DNA of 6,953 bases from assembly GCA_028287605.1 (NCBI GenBank), contig JAQBPI010000099.1, positions 1 through 6,953 on the forward strand, written 5' to 3'. The notes under the pieces are model-generated. The model was not told where the DNA came from and searched no databases. It saw nothing but the letters and a program-made list of their open reading frames with translations. This DNA comes from Chloroflexota bacterium (GTDB lineage: Bacteria; Chloroflexota; Dormibacteria; Aeolococcales; Aeolococcaceae). Positions within the stretch are counted from its first letter, which is position 1. Each line of letters begins with the position of its first letter. This document shows positions 1 through 5,566 of the stretch, piece by piece. The translations under genes were made by a program, and so were the position numbers.

Positions 1-1
1 C

Positions 2-640
2 CGGGGACGCGAGGAGCTGCGCCGCACCCTGCGCCGGGCGGCCCGCACCGGGGGCGATGCGGTCGCGCTGGAGCGGGCCCGCCGGCGGATCCGGCGCCGG
101 CCGCTGGTGATCATCTGCGACGTCAGCGGCTCGATGGAGCGCTATTCGCGGGCGCTGCTGGTCTTCGCCCACGCCGTCGCCCGCCGGGAGCGGGTCGACA
201 CCTTCGTGTTCTCGACACGCCTGAGCCGGATCACCCACCTGCTCCGCCGCCGCGAGATCGACGACGCCCTCGCCGACACCGCCGAGCAGGTGCACGACAT
301 CGGCGGCGGCACCCGCATCGGCGAGTCGCTGCGCAGCTTCAACCGCCGCTACGCCCGGCGGGTCCTGGGCCACGGTGCCGTGGTGCTGATCATCAGCGAC
401 GGCTGGGACCGCGGCGAGGTCGCCGTCCTGGAGCGGGAGATGTCGCGGCTCTCACGCAGCTGCCACCGGCTGATCTGGCTCAACCCGCTGCTCGGCTCCG
501 AGGACTACGCGCCCGAGGCGCGGGGGATGGCGGCGGCGCTGCCCTACTGCGACGACTTCCTCGCGGCCCACAACGTCGACGCCCTCGACGAGCTGGGCCG
601 CCGCCTCGCCGACCTCCCCCGGCGCAGCCTGAAGCGCTGA
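2..640 (+). CDS. coxE: CoxE-like VWA-domain protein, 3' part (5' end outside window)
   Basis: The open frame continues to the left window edge, so the first GTG in view (107) is not a credible start: it falls inside the first beta strand of the VWA domain. The visible 212 residues begin with an Arg-rich helical stretch and then a VWA (CoxE-like) fold. The MIDAS metal site is visible as D40-V-S42-G-S44, with T104 in GGGTRIGESL and D133 in ISDGWD, so metal binding looks intact. Proteins of this family act in the cytoplasm with the AAA+ ATPase CoxD in maturing the active site of aerobic CO dehydrogenase and related molybdenum hydroxylases. The neighbouring coxG, mocA and xdhC genes fit that role. 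The TGA at 638-640 lies one base from the stop of the convergent coxG. Family assignment is firm; the exact client enzyme is inferred, because the catalytic subunit genes are not visible. Confidence 0.88.
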   Translation, partial: RGREELRRTLRRAARTGGDAVALERARRRIRRRPLVIICDVSGSMERYSRALLVFAHAVARRERVDTFVFSTRLSRITHLLRRREIDDALADTAEQVHDIGGGTRIGESLRSFNRRYARRVLGHGAVVLIISDGWDRGEVAVLEREMSRLSRSCHRLIWLNPLLGSEDYAPEARGMAAALPYCDDFLAAHNVDALDELGRRLADLPRRSLKR

Positions 641-641
641 C

Positions 642-1265
642 TCACCAGCGGCGGCCGCGCATCCTCAGCAGCACCGCCACCACCAGGGCGGCGGCGACCG
701 CGCCCCCCGCCGAGGCCAGCGCCAGCGGTCGGTCGCGGGCGAGCGACAGGGCCCGGTCGACCGGGGTGGGCGGCTCGTCGGGCACGGTGGAGAGGGTCGG
801 CGTGGGCAGCGGCAGCGGCGGCTCGGCGAGCCGGGCGCCGATGCAGGCGGCCATCTGCCCGAGGAGGCTGCGCGAGACCTCCTCGACCATGCCGGGGTCG
901 GTCTGGGCCCCCCTGCCGGCCAGGGTGAGCTCGGTGACCATGAGCACCTCCGCCCCCGCGCCCCGCTCCCCGACGGTCACCGTCATCACCGCCCGGGCCG
1001 ACCCCGAGCCGCCGGCCTCGTGCCCCTCCGCCTCGAGCACCGCGGTGCGGGCGGAGTCGTCGCGGAAGACCACGTTGCCGGTGGCCTGGTAGGCGACGCT
1101 GACCGGGCCCACCCGGACCCGGACCCGCCCGCGGAAGCTGCCGTCCTCGAGGATCTCGGACAGCTCGGCGCCGGGCACGCAGCCCAGCATCCTGTTCACG
1201 TCGAGAAGGAGGGCGAAGACGCGGTCCGCGGGGGCGTCGACGGCGAAGGTGTTCTCGATGTGCAC
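642..1265 (-). CDS. coxG: CoxG-like SRPBCC protein with C-terminal membrane anchor
   Basis: This 207-residue protein starts at GTG 1265, giving VHIENTFAVDAPADRVFALL, the typical CoxG N-terminus. The frame stays open back to 1748, but the extension is low-complexity antisense of mocA, and an AGGGAG ribosome site lies 6 bases before this GTG. Residues 1-147 form the SRPBCC/CoxG domain, with LLDVNRMLGCVPGAE at 20-34, RVRVGPVSVAYQATG at 49-63 and GSGSARA at 86-92. A Pro/Thr-rich linker follows (about 149-168), then a hydrophobic segment at about 184-201 and a basic tail, RMRGRRW. That layout matches CoxG proteins that tether molybdenum CO dehydrogenase to the cytoplasmic membrane; recent work also gives CoxG a menaquinone-binding role. 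It converges on coxE and diverges from mocA. The domain and anchor are read from sequence; the quinone role is by homology. Confidence 0.85.
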   Translation of the reverse strand: MHIENTFAVDAPADRVFALLLDVNRMLGCVPGAELSEILEDGSFRGRVRVRVGPVSVAYQATGNVVFRDDSARTAVLEAEGHEAGGSGSARAVMTVTVGERGAGAEVLMVTELTLAGRGAQTDPGMVEEVSRSLLGQMAACIGARLAEPPLPLPTPTLSTVPDEPPTPVDRALSLARDRPLALASAGGAVAAALVVAVLLRMRGRRW

Positions 1266-1271
1266 TCTGGG

Positions 1272-1277
1272 CTCCCT
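1272..1277 (-). promoter_or_regulatory. Ribosome binding site fixing the coxG start
   Basis: On the minus strand AGGGAG is followed by 6 bases (CCCAGA) and then GTG at 1265. It sits exactly where the CoxG family N-terminus begins and rules out the much longer open frame reaching to 1748. Confidence 0.6.
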
Positions 1278-1298
1278 GAGGCGGCGGGTCCGCCCTGC

Positions 1299-1304
1299 AT
1301 TGTG
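1299..1304 (-). promoter_or_regulatory. Possible -10 element for coxG
   Basis: The minus strand reads CACAAT, 4 of 6 matches to TATAAT, about 34 bases before the coxG GTG. This would give a short leader that includes the ribosome site. No convincing -35 is seen 16-18 bp upstream. It lies in the 78-bp divergent gap shared with mocA. Weak call. Confidence 0.22.
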
Positions 1305-1331
1305 CTCGTCCCCCGCCGGCGCGGCGCGGCG

Positions 1332-1337
1332 CATGAT
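1332..1337 (+). promoter_or_regulatory. Possible leaderless -10 element for mocA
   Basis: CATGAT lies exactly 6 bases before the mocA ATG, the spacing expected if transcription starts at the A of the start codon. It matches A at position 2 and T at position 6 of the TANNNT consensus but lacks the first T. No -35 is visible and no good Shine-Dalgarno precedes the ATG. The same geometry recurs at 4410-4415 and 6503-6508 in this window, which adds some weight. Confidence 0.35.
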
Positions 1338-1343
1338 GGGTGG

Positions 1344-1973
1344 ATGCGGACCGCAGGAGTGGTGCTCGCCGCCGGGGCCTCGCGGCGGATGGGACGTCCG
1401 AAGCAGCTGCTGCCGCTGGCCGGGACCACGCTGCTCGGGACCGCGCTCGCCGCCGCCCGCGGCGCGCGTCTCGACGAGCTCGTCCTGGTGCTCGGCGCCG
1501 ACGCGGAGCGGATCGGCGCCGCCGTCGACACCCGTGGAGTGCGGGTGGTGGTCGCCGCCGATCACGCCGAGGGCATGGGCGCGTCGCTGCGCACCGGGGT
1601 GGCGGCGCTCGGCCCCGAGATCGAGCGCGTCGCCATCCTCCTCGGCGACCAGCCCCGGGTCGGCGCGGCGCTGGTCGACGCGGTGCTCGACCGTCACCGG
1701 CGCAGCGGCCTGCCCGCCGCCGCGGCGCGCTCCGGGGGCGTGCTCCAACCGCCCGTGGTCGCCGACCGCCGGCTCTGGCCGCAGCTGCTGGCGGCGCGCG
1801 GCGACACCGGGCTGCGGGCGCTGCTGCGCGCCGTTCCGGGCATGGTCGCTACCCTTTCGGTGGAGGACGCCGCGCTCGACGTCGACACCCCGGACGACTA
1901 CCGACGCCTGCTCGCCGAGCCGGAGGTCCCCGTCGCGGGGCGGGACGGCGACCCGGCGCTGGCCGGTGACTGA
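1344..1973 (+). CDS. mocA: MocA/MobA-type molybdenum cofactor nucleotidyltransferase
   Basis: A 209-residue single-domain NTP transferase of the MobA-like superfamily. The nucleotide-binding signature LAAGASRRMGRPK is at residues 8-20, followed by QLLPLAG. Further family landmarks are EGMGASLRTG (76-85), LLGDQP (99-104, the metal/nucleotide aspartate loop), QPPVV (135-139), GDTGLRALL (153-161) and LDVDTPDDY (178-186). The length is normal for MocA. The family joins CMP (MocA) or GMP (MobA) to molybdopterin. Next to xdhC and cox genes, MocA, making the MCD cofactor of CO/xanthine dehydrogenase-type enzymes, is the more likely. ATG 1344 is chosen because the signature begins five residues in; the open frame further upstream to 1020 is antisense of coxG. 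It begins the operon with xdhC, 11 bases downstream. The C-terminal 20 residues are acidic and unconserved-looking. Confidence 0.85.
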   Translation: MRTAGVVLAAGASRRMGRPKQLLPLAGTTLLGTALAAARGARLDELVLVLGADAERIGAAVDTRGVRVVVAADHAEGMGASLRTGVAALGPEIERVAILLGDQPRVGAALVDAVLDRHRRSGLPAAAARSGGVLQPPVVADRRLWPQLLAARGDTGLRALLRAVPGMVATLSVEDAALDVDTPDDYRRLLAEPEVPVAGRDGDPALAGD

Positions 1974-1984
1974 GGTTCGATGAC

Positions 1985-3070
1985 GTGCGCGAGCTGCTGA
2001 CGACCCTGGACGAGTGGGCCGCCGCCGACCCCGAGGTCGCGGTGGCGACGGTGGTGCGGACCAGCGGATCGACCCCCCGCCCGGTGGGGGCGCGGATGGC
2101 GGTCGCCCGCGACGGCCGCATGGTGGGCTCGGTGAGCGGCGGCTGCCTCGAGGGAGCGGTGGTCGAGGAGGCCCGGGCGACCCTCGAGGGCCGGGCCCGC
2201 CCCCGTGTGCTCCACTACGGCATCAGCGACGAGCTCGGCTGGGAGGTGGGCCTGGCCTGCGGCGGCACCGTGGACGTCTTCCTCCACACCCTGCGGTGGG
2301 ACGCGGCCGACCCGGCACAGGCGGCGCTGCGCACCGCCCTGGACGAGAAGCGGCCGGCGGCGGTGCTCACCGTGCTCGAGGGCGACCACGCGGGGAGCAC
2401 CGCGGTCGTCGACGAGGCGGGCCGGCTGGCCGGAGGCCTCGGCTCGGCCGAGCTCGACTCCGCCGCCGCGGGCGCCGCCGCGACCCGGCTCGAGACCGGT
2501 CAGCCGGGCGTCGAGGAGGTCGAGGGGGTGCCGGTCTACGTCGAGCCCCACGTGCCCGCCCCGCTGCTGGCGGTGGTCGGCGCCGTCCACATCGGCATCG
2601 CCCTGGTGCGGCTCGCCAAGGTGCTCGGCTACCGGGTGGTGGTCATCGACCCGCGCACCGCCTTCCTCACCGAGGAGCGGCTGGGCGAGGCCGACGAGCT
2701 GGTGGCGCGCTGGCCCGACGACGCCCTCCCCGGGCTCCGCCTCGGGCCCCGCGACGCCGCCGTGTGCCTCAGTCACGACGCCAAGTTCGACGAGCCCACC
2801 CTCGACTGCCTGCTGCGCAGCCCGGTCGGGTACATCGGCGCCATCGGCAGCCGCACCACCCACGGCAAGCGGGTGGCCCGGCTGCGCGAGTCGGGCTTCA
2901 CCGACGCCGACATCGCCCGGGTGCACAGCCCGGTGGGGCTCGACATCGGCGCCCGCACCCCCGAGGAGATCGCCCTCGCCATCCTCGGCGAGGTGGTGGC
3001 GGTGCGCCGCGGCCGGCGGGGCGGCTCGCTCGCGGTCACCGCCCCGGCGGCGGCGGCCGGAGCCTCCTGA
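1985..3070 (+). CDS. xdhC: XdhC/CoxF-family molybdenum cofactor insertion chaperone
   Basis: A 361-residue protein with the complete two-part architecture of the XdhC/CoxI family. The N-terminal XdhC domain (about 1-100) carries TSGSTPRPVGARM (26-38), GSVSGGCLEGAVVEEA (48-63) and HYGISDELGWEVGLACGGT (77-95). A less conserved linker follows, then a C-terminal Rossmann-like domain (about 194-345) with VVGAVHIGIALVRLAKVLGY (197-216), IDPRTAF (221-227), GYIGAIGSRTTHGKR (282-296) and GLDIGARTPEEIALAI (318-333). Family members bind the molybdenum cofactor, help its sulfuration, and deliver it to xanthine dehydrogenase-type enzymes; CoxF is the version in CO dehydrogenase clusters. GTG 1985 is the first in-frame start, and the conserved RELLTTL motif follows at once. 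TGAGG, 9 bases before it, is a modest ribosome site that overlaps the mocA stop. The last base is shared with the next gene, implying translational coupling. Confidence 0.9.
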   Translation: MRELLTTLDEWAAADPEVAVATVVRTSGSTPRPVGARMAVARDGRMVGSVSGGCLEGAVVEEARATLEGRARPRVLHYGISDELGWEVGLACGGTVDVFLHTLRWDAADPAQAALRTALDEKRPAAVLTVLEGDHAGSTAVVDEAGRLAGGLGSAELDSAAAGAAATRLETGQPGVEEVEGVPVYVEPHVPAPLLAVVGAVHIGIALVRLAKVLGYRVVVIDPRTAFLTEERLGEADELVARWPDDALPGLRLGPRDAAVCLSHDAKFDEPTLDCLLRSPVGYIGAIGSRTTHGKRVARLRESGFTDADIARVHSPVGLDIGARTPEEIALAILGEVVAVRRGRRGGSLAVTAPAAAAGAS

Positions 3071-4116
3071 TGCGTCTCGAGGTGCTCCGCACCGGCGAGG
3101 TGGCCCAGGCCCCGTCGCGCTGGGTGGGGGCCGTCCTCTGCCGCGACGTGCTCGGTCCCGGCGGCCGCCCGGCGCGGTTGAAGGGCCACCGGCTGGAGCG
3201 CGCCGACGCCCTCGTCCTCGAGGCGTCGGGCGAGGACGAGCTGCACCTCCTCTGGCTCGACCCCGGCGACGTCGACGAGGACACCGCCGCGGTGCGGCTG
3301 GCCGCCGCCGTTGCCGGCGAGGGGGTGCGCGCCGGCCGCCCGGTGGAGTCGCAGGTGCGCCTCTCGGCCGAGCACCGCGGCCTGCTGCGCGTCGACGCCG
3401 CGGCGCTGGACGCGATGAACGCCATCACCGACGTCACCGTGTTCGCCCTCCCCGACGGCATCCCCATCGACGCCGGCCGCGCCGTCGCCGGGGTGAAGAT
3501 CACCCCGCTCGGAGTCGCCGAGGCGGTGCTCGCCGGCGCCGAGCGGCAGGCCGGCGCCGGGGTGCACGCCGGGCATGTGATGACGGTGCGCCGCTTCCTG
3601 CCCCTCACCGTCTCGGCGGTGGTGCGCGAGCGGCTCGACGCCGCCGCCCGGGCGCGCTTCGAGACCTCGCTGCGCGCCAAGGTCGCCTGGTTCGGCGGCC
3701 GTGCGGGCGAGGTCGTCTACGCCGCCGGCGACCGTGCCGCCACCCGCGACGCGCTCCTCGAGGCCGTGCAGGGCGCCGACATCGTGCTCGCGGTCGGGGT
3801 CGCGTCCACCGACCCGCTGGACGTCACCTGGCAGGCGGCCCTCGAGGCTGGGGCGGTGGAGGTGCGCCGCGGCCTGCCCGTGCACCCCGGCAGCAGCTAC
3901 TGGATCGCCACGGTGGAGGGACGGCCGGTGATCGGCGTCGCCTCCTGCGGGATGTTCAGCCGCCGCACCGCCCTCGACCTGCTGCTCACCCGCCTCTTCG
4001 CCGGCGAGGACCTCGATCCCGCCTACCTCGCCGGGCTCGGCCACGGCGGCCTGCTGGCACCGCAGATGGCCTGGCGGTTCCCCGGCTACTCGGAGACGGC
4101 GGCGGCGGAGGAGTAG
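3070..4116 (+). CDS. Molybdopterin-binding protein, MoeA/MogA-related
   Basis: A 348-residue cytoplasmic protein whose C-terminal part (about 170-315) matches the MoCF/MoeA-like molybdopterin-binding fold. Landmarks are HVMTVRRFLPLTVSAVV (169-185), the ADIVLAVGVASTDPLDVT loop (236-253), GLPVHPGSSY (268-277) and GRPVIGVASCGMFSRRTALDLLLTRLFAG (284-312). Relatives usually have PGC in place of A291-S-C. The N-terminal half (1-165), with MRLEVLRTGEVAQAP and the ITDVTVFALPDG segment, has the look of the same family but no catalytic motif I can name. ATG 3070 overlaps the xdhC TGA by one base, so it is the third gene of the operon. In several Proteobacteria, as I recall, a similar domain is fused to a MocA-type transferase, which supports a shared step: handling molybdopterin before or during nucleotide attachment. 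The biochemical role is inferred. Confidence 0.8.
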   Translation: MRLEVLRTGEVAQAPSRWVGAVLCRDVLGPGGRPARLKGHRLERADALVLEASGEDELHLLWLDPGDVDEDTAAVRLAAAVAGEGVRAGRPVESQVRLSAEHRGLLRVDAAALDAMNAITDVTVFALPDGIPIDAGRAVAGVKITPLGVAEAVLAGAERQAGAGVHAGHVMTVRRFLPLTVSAVVRERLDAAARARFETSLRAKVAWFGGRAGEVVYAAGDRAATRDALLEAVQGADIVLAVGVASTDPLDVTWQAALEAGAVEVRRGLPVHPGSSYWIATVEGRPVIGVASCGMFSRRTALDLLLTRLFAGEDLDPAYLAGLGHGGLLAPQMAWRFPGYSETAAAEE

Positions 4117-4131
4117 CTCCTGGCCCTTTCC

Positions 4132-4260
4132 CTACCCGGCGCGCTGCAGGACGACGGCGCCGAGGCCGGTGAGGAGCACCATCAGGGCGGCCAGGGCGAG
4201 CAGCAGGGCGCTGCCGCGCAGGGTGGCCAGCCACCGCTTCCGGGTCGTTGTCGCGCTCAT
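4132..4260 (-). CDS. Small single-pass membrane protein, unknown function
   Basis: A 42-residue protein. The N-terminus MSATTTRKRW is polar and basic, followed by one hydrophobic segment at about residues 17-38 and a short QRAG tail. The positive-inside rule would put the N-terminus in the cytoplasm. No cleavage site is obvious, so an inner-membrane anchor is likelier than a secreted peptide. ATG 4260 is preferred over the in-frame ATGs at 4278 and 4341, because a GGAGGTGG ribosome site lies just upstream of it and residues coded before it show no protein-like character. It converges on the molybdopterin-binding gene (15 bases between stops) and diverges from the 98-residue gene. I do not recognise a family; the ribosome site plus a clean membrane segment are the evidence that it is real. 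Confidence 0.55.
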   Translation of the reverse strand: MSATTTRKRWLATLRGSALLLALAALMVLLTGLGAVVLQRAG

Positions 4261-4265
4261 GCCTT

Positions 4266-4273
4266 CCACCTCC
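4266..4273 (-). promoter_or_regulatory. Strong ribosome binding site of the 42-residue membrane protein
   Basis: The minus strand reads GGAGGTGG, with the GGAGG core 8 bases from ATG 4260. It selects this start over the upstream in-frame ATG at 4278, which the site itself follows. Confidence 0.55.
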
Positions 4274-4290
4274 GCCATCGATGGGATGCG

Positions 4291-4296
4291 ATCATT
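4291..4296 (-). promoter_or_regulatory. Possible -10 element for the small membrane protein
   Basis: The minus strand reads AATGAT, 4 of 6 matches to TATAAT, in a locally AT-richer patch about 30 bases before ATG 4260. A start about 7 bases downstream would give a leader of roughly 25 bases containing the GGAGGTGG site. No clear -35 is visible. Confidence 0.25.
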
Positions 4297-4354
4297 CTCG
4301 GCGGCGGTGGGGAGTGTGCAGAAGCCCCCGGCCCCGGACATTTCGCACCCGGCG

Positions 4355-4374
4355 AGGTGAGACCGGCCTCACCT
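4355..4374. promoter_or_regulatory. Operator-like 20-bp palindrome
   Basis: Arms AGGTGAG (4355-4361) and CTCACCT (4368-4374) flank ACCGGC. Nine of the ten symmetric pairs match; only 4362/4367 fails. A third half-site, GGTGAGA (4378-4384), repeats 4356-4362 exactly at 22-bp spacing, about two helical turns. No T-run follows, so it is not a normal intrinsic terminator. It lies 36-55 bp before the TAGGAT element of the downstream gene and about 60 bp before the -10-like element of the divergent gene, a position suited to a dimeric regulator controlling either or both. The regulator is unknown. Confidence 0.5.
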
Positions 4375-4409
4375 GACGGTGAGAGCACACGGCGGGCGTG
4401 ACGGGTGGG

Positions 4410-4415
4410 TAGGAT
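4410..4415 (+). promoter_or_regulatory. Leaderless-type -10 element for the 98-residue gene
   Basis: TAGGAT, a full match to TANNNT, is followed by exactly 6 bases and then ATG 4422, so the predicted transcription start is the A of the ATG. There is no Shine-Dalgarno sequence, since the bases between are CGATCC. No good -35 is seen at 16-18 bp spacing, so activation from the upstream palindrome is possible. Confidence 0.5.
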
Positions 4416-4421
4416 CGATCC

Positions 4422-4718
4422 ATGAAAGGCGACCGGGTCGAGGTGGTGATCGACACCGGCGACGGCGTCCGGACCTACGAGATCGACGCCACCCGCGCCG
4501 GCCGGAAGGTCGAGGTCAGCACCGTCCGCGGCGTGGTCGAGGTCGCCGAGGTCACGCGCACGGGCAGGCCGGTCCGCACCGGGCGGTTCATGCAGACCCG
4601 GGTGGTCGCTCTGGTCGAGCATCCCGCCGCCGACGGCGAGCCCGGCGCCGCGCCGGTCGCCGTCCCCCGGCGGCGCCGCCGGCAGGGCGAGACCATCGCC
4701 CAGGAGCGGCTTCTCTAG
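4422..4718 (+). CDS. Hypothetical 98-residue basic protein
   Basis: I do not recognise a family. Residues 1-66 alternate polar and hydrophobic positions (RVEVVID, RTYEID, RKVEVST, GVVEVAEVTR, RVVALVEHP), which suggests a small all-beta domain. A Gly/Ala/Pro spacer (68-82) and a basic cluster R83-R87 follow, with the C-terminus QGETIAQERLL. The basic tail could bind nucleic acid or membrane phosphates. There is no signal peptide or membrane segment. The start ATG 4422 is supported by the TAGGAT element placed for leaderless initiation and by the protein-like sequence beginning right there. The stop is TAG. The next gene on the same strand begins about 86 bases later and probably has its own promoter. 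Coding is supported by the start context and regular beta pattern rather than by homology. Confidence 0.6.
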   Translation: MKGDRVEVVIDTGDGVRTYEIDATRAGRKVEVSTVRGVVEVAEVTRTGRPVRTGRFMQTRVVALVEHPAADGEPGAAPVAVPRRRRRQGETIAQERLL

Positions 4719-4775
4719 AGGCTCCGCCCGAGGGTCTGCCCGAAGGTGCGACTGGCTCAAATGGCGCGTCTGACG

Positions 4776-4781
4776 TATCCT
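4776..4781 (+). promoter_or_regulatory. Possible -10 element for the two-domain protein
   Basis: TATCCT fits TANNNT and sits about 24 bases before ATG 4805, giving a short leader that contains GGAGG (4798-4802). The hexamer 17 bp upstream (TGGCTC) is a poor -35. Position and the local drop in GC are the only support. Confidence 0.3.
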
Positions 4782-4804
4782 GCCTCTGACGCGGGGTGGA
4801 GGTG

Positions 4805-5545
4805 ATGGGGCCAGAGAGGGCGGTGGGACCGGTGCCGATCACCGACGGGATGGTGGGCGGAGCGCTCGACGTGGTGCTCGTGGGCCCGACCATGTACACG
4901 GGCCCGACGTCGTTCATCGACCTCACCCGGCTGCTCAGGACGGTCGAGACCGACGCCGTCACCGGGTATGTGCGCGTCCATGGCCCCGACCACGGCGCCC
5001 TGGTGCTGCTGGTCGGCGGCCGGATCGTCGCCGCCCGCTACGACGACGACGCCGTGGGCGCTGTCAGCGACCTCCGGGGAGCGCTGCGCTGCCTCCACCG
5101 GCGCGCCGGCTGCGAGGACGGCAGGGTCACCGTGGTGGAGCTGGACGCCGACCGCGCCGAGGCGGCCACGGAGATGCTCGCCGGCCGGACCCTGGTCAGC
5201 GGGCTGCTCGGCCGCTTCGCCGACCTCGACGGCCTGCTCGACCACCTCGGGGAGGTCGCCGCCGACGCCTGCCTGGTGGTCCACGCGCCCGGGGGGACCG
5301 CCGTGGTGCTCTTCGCCGGGGGGCTGGTGCGCTGCACCTTCCTGCGCCGGCGCTCGGTGTCGGGCCGGGTGCCGGCCACGGTGCGGGCGCTGGCAGCCGA
5401 GGCGGCCGCGCGCATCGAGGTGGCGGTCGACGTGCATTGGGTGCCGGGCCGGTCGCAGGTGCCGCGGCTGGTGCTGCAGGGTCGGCGGGGGGAGGATACG
5501 CGGTGGCGGTCGTCGCTGACCGCTGCCGGTGGGGGGGCGGCGTAG
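4805..5545 (+). CDS. Hypothetical protein with two diverged copies of one domain
   Basis: A 246-residue cytoplasmic protein with no signal peptide or membrane helix. Residues 37-79 and 138-180 align without gaps and share about 14 of 43 residues. Each runs F-x-D-L-x-x-L-L, then V-H-x-P, then a strand pair with G-A/T-A-x-V-L and G-G before another strand. This motif resembles the DUF4388/PATAN-type domains of signalling and gliding-motility proteins (strand, GxxVLL, GGR-I-V-A-A), but that is only a resemblance. The segment between the copies contains C96 and C103. The C-terminal 30 residues are basic and low in complexity. The start is uncertain: GTG 4796, GTG 4802 and ATG 4805 are in frame and overlap the GGAGG motif at 4798-4802, which is close to the ATG; GTG 4823 or ATG 4850 are alternatives. 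It converges on the radical SAM gene with 21 bases between stops. Confidence 0.65.
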   Translation: MGPERAVGPVPITDGMVGGALDVVLVGPTMYTGPTSFIDLTRLLRTVETDAVTGYVRVHGPDHGALVLLVGGRIVAARYDDDAVGAVSDLRGALRCLHRRAGCEDGRVTVVELDADRAEAATEMLAGRTLVSGLLGRFADLDGLLDHLGEVAADACLVVHAPGGTAVVLFAGGLVRCTFLRRRSVSGRVPATVRALAAEAAARIEVAVDVHWVPGRSQVPRLVLQGRRGEDTRWRSSLTAAGGGAA

Positions 5546-5566
5546 CGTCCGCAGGCGCATGAGCAA

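Noticed and set aside
1266..1748. Upstream extension of coxG
   Set aside because: It is antisense of mocA, with no family similarity, and a ribosome site marks GTG 1265 instead.
1980..2000. ATG at 1980 followed by a six-codon frame (MTCASC, stop) just before xdhC
   Set aside because: It could be read as a tiny upstream frame, but it is most likely incidental. The xdhC GTG at 1985 is in another frame and leads straight into conserved sequence.
1898..2926. Long open frame on the minus strand opposite xdhC
   Set aside because: It is the antisense shadow of a well-supported gene: His/Gly/Arg-rich, no domain, no ribosome site. Such frames are expected at this GC content.
2014..3069. In-frame upstream extension of the molybdopterin-binding gene
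   Set aside because: The extension is Arg/Gly/Pro junk overlapping xdhC in another frame. The family N-terminus begins at ATG 3070.
2773..4044. Long open frame on the minus strand opposite xdhC and the molybdopterin-binding gene
   Set aside because: The composition is low-complexity (Gly, Ala, His, Glu) with no motif. The sense strand carries conserved family motifs throughout.
5546..5566. Possible bidirectional terminator between the convergent stops of the two-domain and radical SAM genes
   Set aside because: The 21-bp gap has no inverted repeat and no T-run on either strand.
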